A stretch of DNA of 64,000 nucleotides, from assembly GCF_005889725.1 (NCBI RefSeq), contig NZ_VCKX01000032.1, forward strand, positions 1-64,000, written 5' to 3'. Source of the stretch: Nonomuraea zeae (GTDB lineage: Bacteria; Actinomycetota; Actinomycetes; Streptosporangiales; Streptosporangiaceae). Position 1 is the first letter of the stretch. Each line of letters begins with the position of its first letter. Both the position numbers and the translations under genes were made by a program. Positions 18,172-27,413 of the stretch are shown in pieces. The notes below the pieces were generated by a model, which worked only from the letters and a program-made list of their open reading frames with translations, was not told where the DNA came from and ran no database searches.

Positions 18172-18422
18172 CAGGGCCGTTGCGTTCTCGGCTGGTGAGA
18201 CTGCTGCACCCCTGAGCCGGGTGGGCAAGTAGGGCGCCCCGGTGCGGAGATGACGAACGCGACCCCTCATGATCGTCGGTGTCTAGCCAGTCGATCAAGA
18301 ACAGGGGCCGCGTTCGCGTGCCATCATCCACGATCGAGGTGCTCTCTCGCCACCTGGAGCACGTCGCCCTCACCGACCCCACCTCCGACCTGCCAACCCT
18401 GGCCGAGGTGCTGGATGCCGTA
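18172..18422 (+). repeat. 251-bp inverted copy of the right IS end
   Basis: Starts CAGGGCCGTTGCGTTCTCGG and runs through the IS leader and first ~45 transposase codons to CTGGATGCCGTA. It is the reverse complement of 20072-20322, with one difference seen (a C-to-T change near 18314). It supplies the left inverted end of the composite transposon. Confidence 0.85.
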
Positions 18423-18564
18423 GCGCAGTGAACTTTCTGGTGTCCTATCGGTATGAGGATGAGAGGTCTCACCACGGGTTGTTGGCGACATACCCGAGAT
18501 ATACCGGGGTGTGCTCCAATTTCAGGTCGAAGCACCAAAGTCAAAGCCTCGGGACGGAGAACAC

Positions 18565-18888
18565 ATGCGAATATTCGCAAAGGTCGCGGCCATAACCATG
18601 CTAGGCCTGACAGCGGCAGGGACGGGGCTACTGGTAAGCCCCAGCACTGCAAACGCTTACCCAGTCTGTAGGACGGGGGTCGACCACGCCCCGAACCCCG
18701 ACGAAGGTTGGGCCGTATGTGACAAGAGCTTCATGCATCGGGTTGTCGTCACCTGCAAAGTATCCGTCTCTTCGGCAATGGCAACAAAGGAGTACGGCCC
18801 TTGGAAGGCTCCAGGCATCAAATCGTGGAAAGCCTGCCCAACCGCCAAGCCATACATGAGTTCCGCAACTTACCAGTTGGATACATGA
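18565..18888 (+). CDS. Small secreted protein, cargo of the composite transposon
   Basis: 107 residues. ATG 18565 is preceded by GGGACGGAG. MRIFAKVAAITMLGLTAAG followed by TGLLVSPSTANA is a signal peptide with cleavage near residue 31. The mature part (~76 residues) holds four cysteines (VCRTG, WAVCDK, VTCKVS, KACPT) that could form two disulfides, and ends without other known motifs. I do not recognise the family. It sits between the two IS copies, so it was carried as cargo. A secreted peptide, inhibitor or toxin are possible roles. Confidence 0.6.
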   Translation: MRIFAKVAAITMLGLTAAGTGLLVSPSTANAYPVCRTGVDHAPNPDEGWAVCDKSFMHRVVVTCKVSVSSAMATKEYGPWKAPGIKSWKACPTAKPYMSSATYQLDT

Positions 18889-18961
18889 TCGAAATCTGCG
18901 GATCTGACGGGAAGGTTCCTCGGCAACGGGGGTATCACTCCAGGGGCTCGACTCGGGAGCG

Positions 18962-20322
18962 CAGGGCCGGGCCGAAGCGTTCTCATGTGGTGAGACCGAT
19001 TAGCTGAAGGCCGTCGGCAGGGTGGCTGCGGTAGTGGTCGGTGGCGGCGGTGATGTTGGTCCAGCCGATGAGGCGAGTCAGGCCGATGGCCAGGTTGCGC
19101 AGGCCGGCTAGGATCCGGGGCGCGGCGCCGGTGCGGACCTTGCAAGCGTCTTCGCGATAGGTGACATCGCGGATGTGGTGCAGGGCCTCGACGCTCCAGT
19201 GCCCGCGGATCAGCGCGGCAAGCTGGGCATGAGTGACGCGGCCCGGTGGCAGGCTGGTGATGGCGTAGATCGTGACGATGGTGGTCTTGCCGGTCTTGAG
19301 GTCGGTGCGGCGGCGTTTGACCTGGATGGCCTGGGCGGCATGGGGAAAGGGCAGGCCGGGTCGGGTGGTGCAGATCTTCATGCGGCGGATCTCGCGGCGG
19401 CCGTGCCCGCGCTCGTCGGTGCGGTCGTTGAGGACCGTTTCGCGCCAGGGCAGCGCCTTGAGCCTGCGGTGGAGCGTGGGCTGGTTGGCCTTGACGATGA
19501 ACAGGAAGTGGCCGCCGGCGGCGACGAGTTGCCGGGCGTGCTCGGCTTGGGTGTGCAGGGCGTCGGCGGTGATGACCATTGCGGACAGGTCCAGGCCGGA
19601 CAGCAGGGGTGTGAAGGCGGGAATCTCGTTGCTCTTGGCTTCGACCTGCCGCTGGGCCAGGACGGTCTGGGTGTCGTGCCGGACGGCGGCCAGTAGGTGA
19701 GTGACACTGTCGCCGGTACGGCTGCCGCGCAGGGTCTTGCCGTCCACGGCTAGGCCGAGCAGGGTTGTACTGGCGGCGGTGATCGTCTGGGTGGTCGTTT
19801 CTGGCGGGTGGCCGGGGGTGATCGCGGAGAGGTAGGCGCAGGTCGCGGCGTCGAAGGCATCGCCGTCCAGGCGGGCCAGCAGCCGTCCGAGGGTGCTGGT
19901 GGCCAGCGGGGTGGCCGGGAGCCCGAGCTGGGTGCGCAGGTCCGGGTCGTATCCGGCGATGAACCGGGTGATCTTCGCCAGGGATGTCGCTCCGCTGAGG
20001 ACGGCGAGCAGGGATAACGCGAGCAGCGGGCCGAGTCGGTAGCGACGTCCCCGGCGGTGACGTGGGTCGGGTACGGCATCCAGCACCTCGGCCAGGGTTG
20101 GCAGGTCGGAGGTGGGGTCGGTGAGGGCGACGTGCTCCAGGTGGCGAGAGAGCACCTCGATCGTGGATGATGGCACGCGGACGCGGCCCCTGTTCTTGAT
20201 CGACTGGCTAGACACCGACGATCATGAGGGGTCGCGTTCGTCATCTCCGCACCGGGGCGCCCTACTTGCCCACCCGGCTCAGGGGTGCAGCAGTCTCACC
20301 AGCCGAGAACGCAACGGCCCTG
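18962..20322 (-). mobile_element. Complete ISAs1-family insertion sequence
   Basis: About 1361 bp. The ends CAGGGCCGGGCCGAAGCGTTCTC (left, here described by its key blocks CAGGGCCG, GCGTTCTC and TGGTGAGAC) and the reverse complement at the right share these blocks as imperfect inverted repeats. It encodes one intact transposase. A direct repeat is found only with the outer end of the composite, not around this element alone. Confidence 0.8.
18983..20215 (-). CDS. ISAs1-family transposase, intact
   Basis: 410 residues from a GTG start. Typical ISAs1/H-repeat features: [20 protein letters not shown] near the N-terminus, [13 protein letters not shown] (first catalytic Asp), [11 protein letters not shown] (second Asp region), FIVKANQP, and the late [20 protein letters not shown] (Glu region). 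Family length is about 370-420, so it is complete. It could move the composite transposon. Confidence 0.9.
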   Translation of the reverse strand: MSSQSIKNRGRVRVPSSTIEVLSRHLEHVALTDPTSDLPTLAEVLDAVPDPRHRRGRRYRLGPLLALSLLAVLSGATSLAKITRFIAGYDPDLRTQLGLPATPLATSTLGRLLARLDGDAFDAATCAYLSAITPGHPPETTTQTITAASTTLLGLAVDGKTLRGSRTGDSVTHLLAAVRHDTQTVLAQRQVEAKSNEIPAFTPLLSGLDLSAMVITADALHTQAEHARQLVAAGGHFLFIVKANQPTLHRRLKALPWRETVLNDRTDERGHGRREIRRMKICTTRPGLPFPHAAQAIQVKRRRTDLKTGKTTIVTIYAITSLPPGRVTHAQLAALIRGHWSVEALHHIRDVTYREDACKVRTGAAPRILAGLRNLAIGLTRLIGWTNITAATDHYRSHPADGLQLIGLTT

Positions 20323-20332
20323 TCCCCCCGAT

Positions 20333-20398
20333 CAACAGGCTGGAGCATCACATGTGTGTCCTGGGCAGGGTCTCGAGGTTCTTTCGGATGCTTGGCGA
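20333..20398 (-). pseudogene. Upstream piece of the split IS256-like transposase remnant
   Basis: Encodes, on the minus strand, DPAQDTHVMLQPVDRGE, in frame with the rest at 17930-18161 once the composite transposon is taken out. Its other end touches the stop region of the following gene. Confidence 0.45.
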
Positions 20399-20923
20399 TT
20401 ACTCTGTTCTACGAGGGGCTTTAGTGAGGCTGGAATCAAAGCCTTGCGACGGCCAGAACTGTATAAGCCACTCCTCAGCTCCTCGTGGAGGAGCATCTTC
20501 ATCTGGCCAGCTCCAGCCGCTTCCTGGACGACGATTTGCCTTGATCGCCCAATCGCTGGCATTTTTGCGCAGATCCATGAGGACACTCGGGGGCCCGCTG
20601 CCGAACAGCTCACTCAAGTAGACGAGACCCGAACTGGAGTAGAAGGATGCGGTCTTACTTCTCTCCCAGGAGCCGGAGATGTCGGGAGGGGGGCCATCCC
20701 ATAATTCCAGGGTGACCGAGGTTTCGTGCCACGGAGCACTGCTCAGGAATACTGCCCAGTTCAAGGTCGCCTCGAACCAGGAGCCATGGTTGAGACGTGC
20801 TGAGATCTCCTCCAGGCGAGGCCAACCAGGTGGCTCGTCCAGTGTACCCTCCTGATCTCTCAGCAGAAATTGGCTTCTCTCCACCGTGATGACCTCGTGG
20901 AGGCGATCAACAAGTTGTGACAT
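20399..20923 (-). CDS. Candidate immunity protein for the second giant nuclease
   Basis: 174 residues, cytoplasmic. ATG 20923 has GGAGA five bases upstream. Central strands SVTLELWDGPPPD and the end AEEWLIQFWPSQ, with a WAIKANRR segment between, recall a beta-rich family of small actinobacterial proteins that I associate with ComJ/Nin-like nuclease inhibitors; that link is weak. It lies 96 bases downstream of the NucA/NucB-type giant gene behind a perfect hairpin, the same layout as the DUF6461 gene behind giant 1. Inhibition of the neighbouring DNase is the inferred job. Confidence 0.6.
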   Translation of the reverse strand: MSQLVDRLHEVITVERSQFLLRDQEGTLDEPPGWPRLEEISARLNHGSWFEATLNWAVFLSSAPWHETSVTLELWDGPPPDISGSWERSKTASFYSSSGLVYLSELFGSGPPSVLMDLRKNASDWAIKANRRPGSGWSWPDEDAPPRGAEEWLIQFWPSQGFDSSLTKAPRRTE

Positions 20924-20948
20924 TCATTCTCCATACGTCCAATAATGA

Positions 20949-20984
20949 TGCAGTGTGCTGCCTCCGCGGAGGCAGCACACTGCA
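20949..20984 (-). terminator. Perfect 17-bp-stem hairpin between giant gene 2 and its immunity gene
   Basis: TGCAGTGTGCTGCCTCC pairs perfectly with GGAGGCAGCACACTGCA around a 2-base centre, ending 26 bases before the immunity start. On the minus strand it is followed by TCATTATT. It can serve as terminator or attenuator for the giant transcript. Confidence 0.8.
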
Positions 20985-21019
20985 TTTAGATGGGCATCAC
21001 GTTTTTGTGTTGCGTCGGA

Positions 21020-24000
21020 CTAGGGATTGATTCGCGTGCCCGCCCTGTTGTAGAGGCGGAGGAAGAAGGCGTCTCCATCCAGCATGCGATCGTATGCATA
21101 GTAATACAGGATGCCGCCTTGACGGTTGTCGCCCCATGCACCGTTCTCTGCGGCTGGGATGGGTTTCACCGAGTAGTTGACGCCTCGTGGCCGGTAGTTA
21201 CCTGCGTCGTTCGGAAGATTTTCCTGCCACCATACCCACGAGCCTTCGTAGGTAGAAGCGAACGGGAATTCGTCGCATTCGTTTCCAGCGGTAACCCATG
21301 GCGCTTGCCCCGCGCCGCTCCACGTGGGGAAGTATGACCAGCGGCATGCCGATTGCGACCTGCCGCGGTTACGGGCATTGCGGTTACCGTCTCGGACGCG
21401 TTCGTCTTCATATTGGTAGAGCCGGTGAATGAATTTATCCTTTGTGAAGCCCGGAATTACTTTTGGAGTGTCCTTCCGGATTTCCGGAACATTCGTGGGC
21501 CAGGCGTTCGCGTGGTCCGTTGGCTTGGGATGAGTGGCATTGGGGTTGGAGTAGGCCAAGGAGATGTGCGAGTATGCGTTCGGGTAAATGCTCTCCTTCA
21601 GAGCGATCGAGGGTGTCTCGTGATCGAAGATGCATCCTTCCGCATATCCAACATAGTGGGCGGAATCGCATCGGATGCTTTGCTTCGGCGGAGCCATTCC
21701 TTCTTGATAGTCGTTGAGACCGATGAGATGGAGGGTGGTCCTCGTAGTACAGGTTCCGATCAGTTCGCGGTTGTTGGACCCTGCCGATCCTGCGTCGACA
21801 TAGGACTCGAACTTGAAGTGCACCGTTCGGTCGTCCCAGTAATCTTCGTTTCCGATGTACGACGTTTTCAGGCCGTCTCTGGTGACCGAAAGGCAGGCAT
21901 TTCCGTTGGGGTAGCCGGTCCCCATCATACCGATGGAGAACGTCTTCCCCTTGAAGTAGTCACCTTTGAAGGGGTTATGAATCGCTTCGTCCACCCAGAG
22001 ATCGAATTCTATGGTCCGACTTCCCTGATAGGTGCGCCCGATCAGAATTTGCGGGAACCAGACCTCATCGGTGGTTGCCGGACGACCCTGTGCGTCCTTT
22101 ACGACGTCGCCGAATCTGTTGCGCTTGACGCGAACCAATCCGGACATGTATGTGGCGCACCACGAGAACCGGTTTCTTGCATAGCCCTTGGGGTTCTGAA
22201 GCACGTTGCTGCCGGAAGGATATCCGTAGGCGCTTCTCGCATTTGACTTGCAGTCGTCGTTGTCCTTGATCCTGTCGTACTTGAAATTGCTCGCCGAGTA
22301 CGTAGATGCGCGGTTAGGAGACGTGGCTGAGGACTGCGTGGTCGGCTGACTCTCACCTTTCGAGGCGCGAACGTTGACGGGTTGCCAGCCAGTCCAGGGA
22401 CCGTTAACGCCGTCGACTGTGGCGCGGGCTCGCCATCGCGCCTTCTCGCCGTCCCGCAACTTGCCCTCGGGGACCTGCAGGGACACCCGGGTCTCGCCGG
22501 GCTTGGCGGTGGCCTCACCCGACCAGATCAGCCGCCGGTCCGTGCGCACCTTGCCCGCCTTGGCTGACTTGGTGGGCTTGCCGGCGATCTCCACTTCCAC
22601 CTTCGCCTCGCCCTCGCGCCCGGCGGACAGCCAGGTGGTCAGGCGGGGGGTGAGGGTGGAGGCGAGGGTGACCCCGTCCGCGGTGCTGCCGCCGTCCACC
22701 GTCAGTCTGTCGATCGCGGGAACAGGATCCGTAGCGGCGTTGAGGCGCTGTTGCTGCGTTGCCGTGCTCGTCGCGGCGGCGCCGATGGGGGCGTTCATGT
22801 CGGCCTGGATCTCGGCCGCGGTCTGGACGCGGTTGTAGATGCGCACCTCGTCGATCAGTCCGCTGTAGAACTCGTCCAGCCAGATGTTGTTGCCGCCGAG
22901 GCGCAGGACACCGCCGTCGTCGGCGAGGTTGCCGGTCATCGGGGTCTGGTCGATCTGGGTGCCGTTCAGGTACAGGGTGACGATCGTGCCGTTGTAGGTG
23001 ACGGCCAGGTGACTCCACTCGTCGATCGGCAGCGGATCGTCGCCGACCACCGACTTGAAGGTCGTGGCGTTGCTCAGCCAGCCCAGGGGAACGCCGCCGT
23101 AGGACGCGTACATCCCGTAGGCGGGGCCGGAGGCGTTCTCTTTCATCAGCACCGTGTGCCAGGCGTCCACGGTCGCCGGCCGGACCCACGCCGAGAGCGT
23201 CAGTGTGTTCGCCAGGCGCAGCGACTGGGCGTGCGGGACGGTGACCCAGCTGGAGGTGCCGTTGAAGGACAGGGCCTTGCCGTGCTTGCCGTTGGCCCAG
23301 GTGGTGTCGGTGGCCGCTCCGGTGTTGTGCTGCCCGGAGGAGTCGCCGACGGTGGTGCCCGAGCCTTCGTTCATGCCGTACGCGGCCACCAGGCCCGGGG
23401 TCGCCGGCGCGGCGGTGACGGCGGTCGAGACCTCGTTCGAGGACGGGCTGAGGTTGCCGGCCGCGTCGGTGGCCAGCACCCGGTAGTAGTACGTGCCCGC
23501 CGTGAGGCCGCCGTCGGTGAAGGTGGTGGCGGTGACCGAGCCGACCTGGTTGGCGGCCGACGGGGTGAAGCCCGGCGTTGTGGAGCGGTGGATACGGTAG
23601 CCGGTGACGCCGACGTTGTCGGTCGAGGCCGTCCAGGTGAGCTGGGCGCTTCCGGAACCGCCGGTCGCGGCAAGCGAGCCGGGCGCGGTCGGCGCCTGGG
23701 TGTCAGGCGGCGCCGCCCCGCCGATCGGGGTGGTCATGTCGGTCTGGATCTCGGCGGCGGTCTGGGCGCGGTTGTAGATGCGCACCTCGTCGATCAGGCC
23801 GCTGAAGTACTCACTCCAGACGACGTTGCCGCCGATCCGCAGCGGGCTGCCGTCGTCGTAGAGGCTGCCACTCAGCGAGGTCTGGTCGATCTGCTGGCCG
23901 TTGACGAACAACCGCAGCGCGGCGCCGTCGTAGGTGAGCGCCAGGTGGCTCCAGCTGTTCACCGGCAACGGCGAGAGTCCGTCGGCGGTCGCCGAGCTTT

Positions 24001-26734
24001 CAGGATCGGTCTGCACCCAGCCGGACGGGACTGTGCCGCCGTTGGCGGCATAGACGGCATAGGAAGCCCCGCTGGCGCTCAACTCCTTGGTCACCACGCT
24101 TCGCCAGGCGGTGCCGGTCACCGTGGTGGGGTTGACCCAGGCCGACAGCGTCATCCCGGTCGTCAGGCGCAGCGACGCGGCGTGCGCGACCGTGACCATG
24201 CTGGAGGATCCGTTGAACGACAGTGCCTTGCCGTACTTGCCGTTCTGCCATGACGTGGCGGCGGCCGCCCCGGCGTTGTTGCGGCCGGAGGAGTCAGCCA
24301 CGCTCGTGCCTGTTCCTTCGTTCATCCCGTAGGCCGCCACCAGCCCGGGTATCGGCTGTGACGTGTCTGCGGCTGTGGTGAACGACCAGGTATAGGGCGC
24401 CATGACATTGCCTGAAGAGTCCTTGGCGCCGCTGACATCGACCCGGTACGTTTTCTGGGCGGCGAGCCGGGAGGCCGGCGTGAAGGTCCACTCGGCGTTG
24501 CCGTTGCTGCCCGTCAGCGTGCCCTGCACGATCGCGTCTGATTGATCTTTGATCGTGAGCTGGACCTCAGACACGGTCTTGTCGAAGATTACTTTGACTG
24601 GGGTGCCAACTGACACGTTGGTAGCGTCCCGGCTGGGCTCAGTCCCGGTCACGATCGGTGCGTCGGTGCTGGAGACACCCGTGGTGAACGACCACGTGTA
24701 CTGCGGCACGGTCACATTCTCGTAATTCCTCGCCCCGCTCACTGTGGCCGTGTAGGTGGTGTCTGTGGCGAGAGACTGATCCGGGGTGAAGGTCAGAGTC
24801 TGATCACCTGGTTCCAGGGCTGCGTTGCCCGCCACAGAAGCACCTTGTGAGCTCGTAACGGCGATGTCCCCGCCGACAACAGGTTCGCTGAACGTTACTT
24901 TGATCGGCTTATTGATGGCAACGTTCGTCTGCGAATCAGCCGGCGACGTAGACACCACCGATGGAGGCGCCGGCGGCTCTGTAGGCCTCGGGCCGTTCAA
25001 GAATTCTTCGATCTGTTCAGGCGTCAGCCCCTCCGGAAGAACCATGTCCTCCGGATTAGTTTCGGTATAACCATCCCCAGTAAGGGCAGCTGCGTCCATC
25101 TGCTCACGCGGAACCGCTGGGGGAGCTTGCACCGGGACGGCCGACGTCGCAGCTTCCAGGACGTCTGCAGTCGGGCTGTCTGGAGACATTCCCCAAATTG
25201 CGACGATCTCTTCTTGCGCGGGCGTGTAGTCGATGATGAGTGCGGGTGGGTGACGGTAGCCGGGGTAAGGGCTGCCGCCGCCGAACTGACTGGAGTAGTA
25301 CTGGCGCCAGTTGATCGCGGCGGTCTCGCTGGCCGCCTTCAGCACGATGCCGTGGTTGGGCTCCGTTTGGTCGATCCAGGCGCGGGTCATGGCGGTGACC
25401 TCGTAGAAGAGCTCCTCGTCCTTGGCGCACCAGGTCGCGGGGTCGGCGTCGTAGTTGTAGCCGGCCTGGTTCACCGTCTCCGGGGCCGTGCTGGAGGGCT
25501 GGTTGTACCAGTCCAGGCTGTCGATCGTGCCGTCCAGGGTCCATTCGCCGGTGACGCGCGCGGCCCGGATGCCCGTGCCCATGATCTCCCCGCACAGCTG
25601 TCCGTTGGGTCCGCCGGACTTGTAGTTCCATATCCGCAGGTCGGCGTCGTTGACGGTGGCGCCCTGCAGCACCGGGTCGCTGGTGTTGAACTTGAGGTAC
25701 ACACGGGCGATGTCGGCGCTGGTGGAGGTGGTGCCCGCCCGGAGGTACCCGGCTGCGGAGTTGTTGTTGTAGGGGTCGTTCTTGCTGATCCAGGCGTCGT
25801 CGGGGGCGCCGCCGCCGAACCAGGTGGAGGACGCGGCGACGGTCACCGGGTAGGTCACCGCCGGATCGGCCAGGAACTTCTCGTCCGGGGTGAACACGAG
25901 CTCCGAGGTCTTCCCGGTGGTCTCGACCTGCGCCTTGACCGGGTGGGTTCTGCCCTGGTCGGGGGCGGCCTCGACCTTGGCGTCCGTCGCGGTCAGCACG
26001 ATCGGCGCGGCCTTGGCCTTGCCCTTGGTGTCCTTGAGCTGCGGCAGTCCCTGCGGTGTCTTTCCGAAGGTGGTGCCCTCAGGCAGGGTGAGCGGCAGCC
26101 GTACGGTGACGGGGGCGGTCGGCCGCTGTCGGAAGACGACCTGGGAGATGAAGCCGTCGGCCTGGGCCAGGACCACCAGGTCCGCTCCGGGTGCTACGGC
26201 GTCGGGGTAGGTGATCGCGTTGCCGGAGACCTTGGGTTCCGGGAGCGCGCGGGTCACGCCCAAGCCGATCTCGCCGTGCTTCCCAGGGGCGGACACCAGT
26301 TGCTTGGCGCCGCGCCCGCCGAAGGTGAGCGGGGTCTTGACCCGGGTGGCCTGCAGCTTGCCGTCGCGGGCGACGATGCGCGTGTCGATGGGTTCCCAGG
26401 CGCCGCTGGCCGCGTTCTTGAGCTGGACGGGCCGGGTGTGCAGCTCGGCTCGCATGTTCTTGCCGTCGGGGTTGGCCCAGACCTTCATGGTCTCGGTGGA
26501 GTGGGTGGGGACCTCGACGGGTTTGCCAGTCTTGGCTGCCTGGTCCCAGGCCGCTTTGAGTGTTGGTTCCGTGGTGCCGGCTGTTGTCTTGGATGCCGCG
26601 GCAGGGGGTGGCGTGGGGCCCTGGGCGATCGCGGGCGCGCTCATGAGCGAGAGCGGCAGTGCCAGGGCCGCGATCAGAGCGCTGCGGCGGCGCGTTCGGG
26701 GGGATAAGCCGGGAGCTAATCGGCGTGCGTTCAT
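21020..26734 (-). CDS. Giant secreted DNRLRE-Big5-LamG-FN3 protein with C-terminal NucA/NucB-type DNase
   Basis: 1904 residues from ATG 26734, preceded by AAAGGTTGTGC; the frame is open further but the signal peptide (MNARRLAPGLSPRTRRRSAL, cleavage after APAIAQ) fixes this start. The N-terminal ~505 residues closely match giant 1, with the DNRLRE domain at ~300-508. Then come two Ig-like Big_5 domains (588-681, 691-788) not found in giant 1, LamG 1 (795-998), FN3 (1011-1111), LamG 2 (1115-1315), an Ig-like linker, and a distinct ~400-residue C-terminus. This ends with CDEFPFASTYEGS near 1820, RGVNYSV, and AYDRMLDGDAFFLRL, the NucA/NucB DNase pattern. Probably a polymorphic secreted nuclease; a candidate inhibitor gene follows. 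Confidence 0.85.
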   Translation of the reverse strand: MNARRLAPGLSPRTRRRSALIAALALPLSLMSAPAIAQGPTPPPAAASKTTAGTTEPTLKAAWDQAAKTGKPVEVPTHSTETMKVWANPDGKNMRAELHTRPVQLKNAASGAWEPIDTRIVARDGKLQATRVKTPLTFGGRGAKQLVSAPGKHGEIGLGVTRALPEPKVSGNAITYPDAVAPGADLVVLAQADGFISQVVFRQRPTAPVTVRLPLTLPEGTTFGKTPQGLPQLKDTKGKAKAAPIVLTATDAKVEAAPDQGRTHPVKAQVETTGKTSELVFTPDEKFLADPAVTYPVTVAASSTWFGGGAPDDAWISKNDPYNNNSAAGYLRAGTTSTSADIARVYLKFNTSDPVLQGATVNDADLRIWNYKSGGPNGQLCGEIMGTGIRAARVTGEWTLDGTIDSLDWYNQPSSTAPETVNQAGYNYDADPATWCAKDEELFYEVTAMTRAWIDQTEPNHGIVLKAASETAAINWRQYYSSQFGGGSPYPGYRHPPALIIDYTPAQEEIVAIWGMSPDSPTADVLEAATSAVPVQAPPAVPREQMDAAALTGDGYTETNPEDMVLPEGLTPEQIEEFLNGPRPTEPPAPPSVVSTSPADSQTNVAINKPIKVTFSEPVVGGDIAVTSSQGASVAGNAALEPGDQTLTFTPDQSLATDTTYTATVSGARNYENVTVPQYTWSFTTGVSSTDAPIVTGTEPSRDATNVSVGTPVKVIFDKTVSEVQLTIKDQSDAIVQGTLTGSNGNAEWTFTPASRLAAQKTYRVDVSGAKDSSGNVMAPYTWSFTTAADTSQPIPGLVAAYGMNEGTGTSVADSSGRNNAGAAAATSWQNGKYGKALSFNGSSSMVTVAHAASLRLTTGMTLSAWVNPTTVTGTAWRSVVTKELSASGASYAVYAANGGTVPSGWVQTDPESSATADGLSPLPVNSWSHLALTYDGAALRLFVNGQQIDQTSLSGSLYDDGSPLRIGGNVVWSEYFSGLIDEVRIYNRAQTAAEIQTDMTTPIGGAAPPDTQAPTAPGSLAATGGSGSAQLTWTASTDNVGVTGYRIHRSTTPGFTPSAANQVGSVTATTFTDGGLTAGTYYYRVLATDAAGNLSPSSNEVSTAVTAAPATPGLVAAYGMNEGSGTTVGDSSGQHNTGAATDTTWANGKHGKALSFNGTSSWVTVPHAQSLRLANTLTLSAWVRPATVDAWHTVLMKENASGPAYGMYASYGGVPLGWLSNATTFKSVVGDDPLPIDEWSHLAVTYNGTIVTLYLNGTQIDQTPMTGNLADDGGVLRLGGNNIWLDEFYSGLIDEVRIYNRVQTAAEIQADMNAPIGAAATSTATQQQRLNAATDPVPAIDRLTVDGGSTADGVTLASTLTPRLTTWLSAGREGEAKVEVEIAGKPTKSAKAGKVRTDRRLIWSGEATAKPGETRVSLQVPEGKLRDGEKARWRARATVDGVNGPWTGWQPVNVRASKGESQPTTQSSATSPNRASTYSASNFKYDRIKDNDDCKSNARSAYGYPSGSNVLQNPKGYARNRFSWCATYMSGLVRVKRNRFGDVVKDAQGRPATTDEVWFPQILIGRTYQGSRTIEFDLWVDEAIHNPFKGDYFKGKTFSIGMMGTGYPNGNACLSVTRDGLKTSYIGNEDYWDDRTVHFKFESYVDAGSAGSNNRELIGTCTTRTTLHLIGLNDYQEGMAPPKQSIRCDSAHYVGYAEGCIFDHETPSIALKESIYPNAYSHISLAYSNPNATHPKPTDHANAWPTNVPEIRKDTPKVIPGFTKDKFIHRLYQYEDERVRDGNRNARNRGRSQSACRWSYFPTWSGAGQAPWVTAGNECDEFPFASTYEGSWVWWQENLPNDAGNYRPRGVNYSVKPIPAAENGAWGDNRQGGILYYYAYDRMLDGDAFFLRLYNRAGTRINP

Positions 26735-26840
26735 GCACAACCTTTCGAACGAAAGTAGCAAAACGGCCCTGATCATCACATAAGGCGAAACTAAAAGTAA
26801 AGATCCTTTTCAGTATCGGGAACGGGATGCTCCGTGATCA
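26735..26840 (-). promoter_or_regulatory. Leader and probable promoter of giant gene 2
   Basis: Shares with the region before giant gene 1 the blocks GTTCGAAAGGTTGTG, AAAAGTAAAGATC and TCAGTATCGGGAACG...GATGCTCCGTG, in the same order. The coding N-termini are paralogous too, so the duplication included the control region. Confidence 0.55.
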
Positions 26841-27413
26841 CAGGCCGGCGTGGACCTGCGCCCGCCGGATCACAATCGACCAGCTCATAGCCTTGCGAAG
26901 CTGTGTCGGCGAGTATCTGACATGGATGATCTTCGCCAGTCGCAGACGATTTTGGCCTGTCACCTAGCGGACCCCTATGGGTGAGACGGCGGCCATGCCG
27001 GCGATGGCAGCCCAGCGGATGACGGACTCAGAGACCTTCAGGTCCCGTTCGTAGTCGCGGGCCAGACGGCGACAGGCGGGCAGGCAAGCCAGCGTCCACA
27101 TGGGATGGCGCAGATGATACGGACCGCGACTTGGCGTAAGGCCACGCCACCGAGAGTGATGCTGTAATAGCACGCGGCCAGCCCCAGCCCCCGGTCGCGT
27201 CGGTGGAGGACTGCGCAGCACTACTCGCATACAGGCACCCGCATGTGAACAGCGGGAACGCCTTGCGGTCCTCCTTCCACAAATGTGGCTCTGACCAGGC
27301 GCAACACCCATGATGAGCTGATCCTCAGCAGGCCCACGCCGAAGAGCTCAACACATGTCGAGGAGCACCTACATATTGTCCCATTAGTAGAGAAACTGGA
27401 CTCGCTGTTGCTG
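26841..27413. other. Stretch without intact gene; transposase tail and left-flank module
   Basis: Holds the C-terminal IS5-type fragment (26964-27110) and, at about 27218-27305, the left-flank module shared with the other tRNA-end junctions (ACCCGCAT..., ...CTGACCAGGCGCAAC). Nothing else is recognisable. Confidence 0.5.
26964..27110 (-). pseudogene. C-terminal fragment of an IS5-type transposase
   Basis: The minus-strand frame CRRLARDYERDLKVSESVIRW then AAIAGMAAV matches the final helix region of IS5-group transposases (RRLxxDYE.....E.MIxWA). Nothing upstream continues it, so it is a remnant different from the IS5 relic at 14817-15660. Confidence 0.55.

Larger units (their letters stand above)
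18162..20332. mobile_element. Composite transposon bounded by a 10-bp target duplication
   Basis: TCCCCCCGAT occurs at 18162-18171 and again at 20323-20332, directly outside two inverted copies of the same IS end. The left copy is a 251-bp fragment (18172-18422); the right copy is a full element (18962-20322). Between them lies a small secreted-protein gene. The flanking transposase remnant is in frame across the insertion once one duplication is removed, which shows that the whole unit moved together. Confidence 0.75.
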
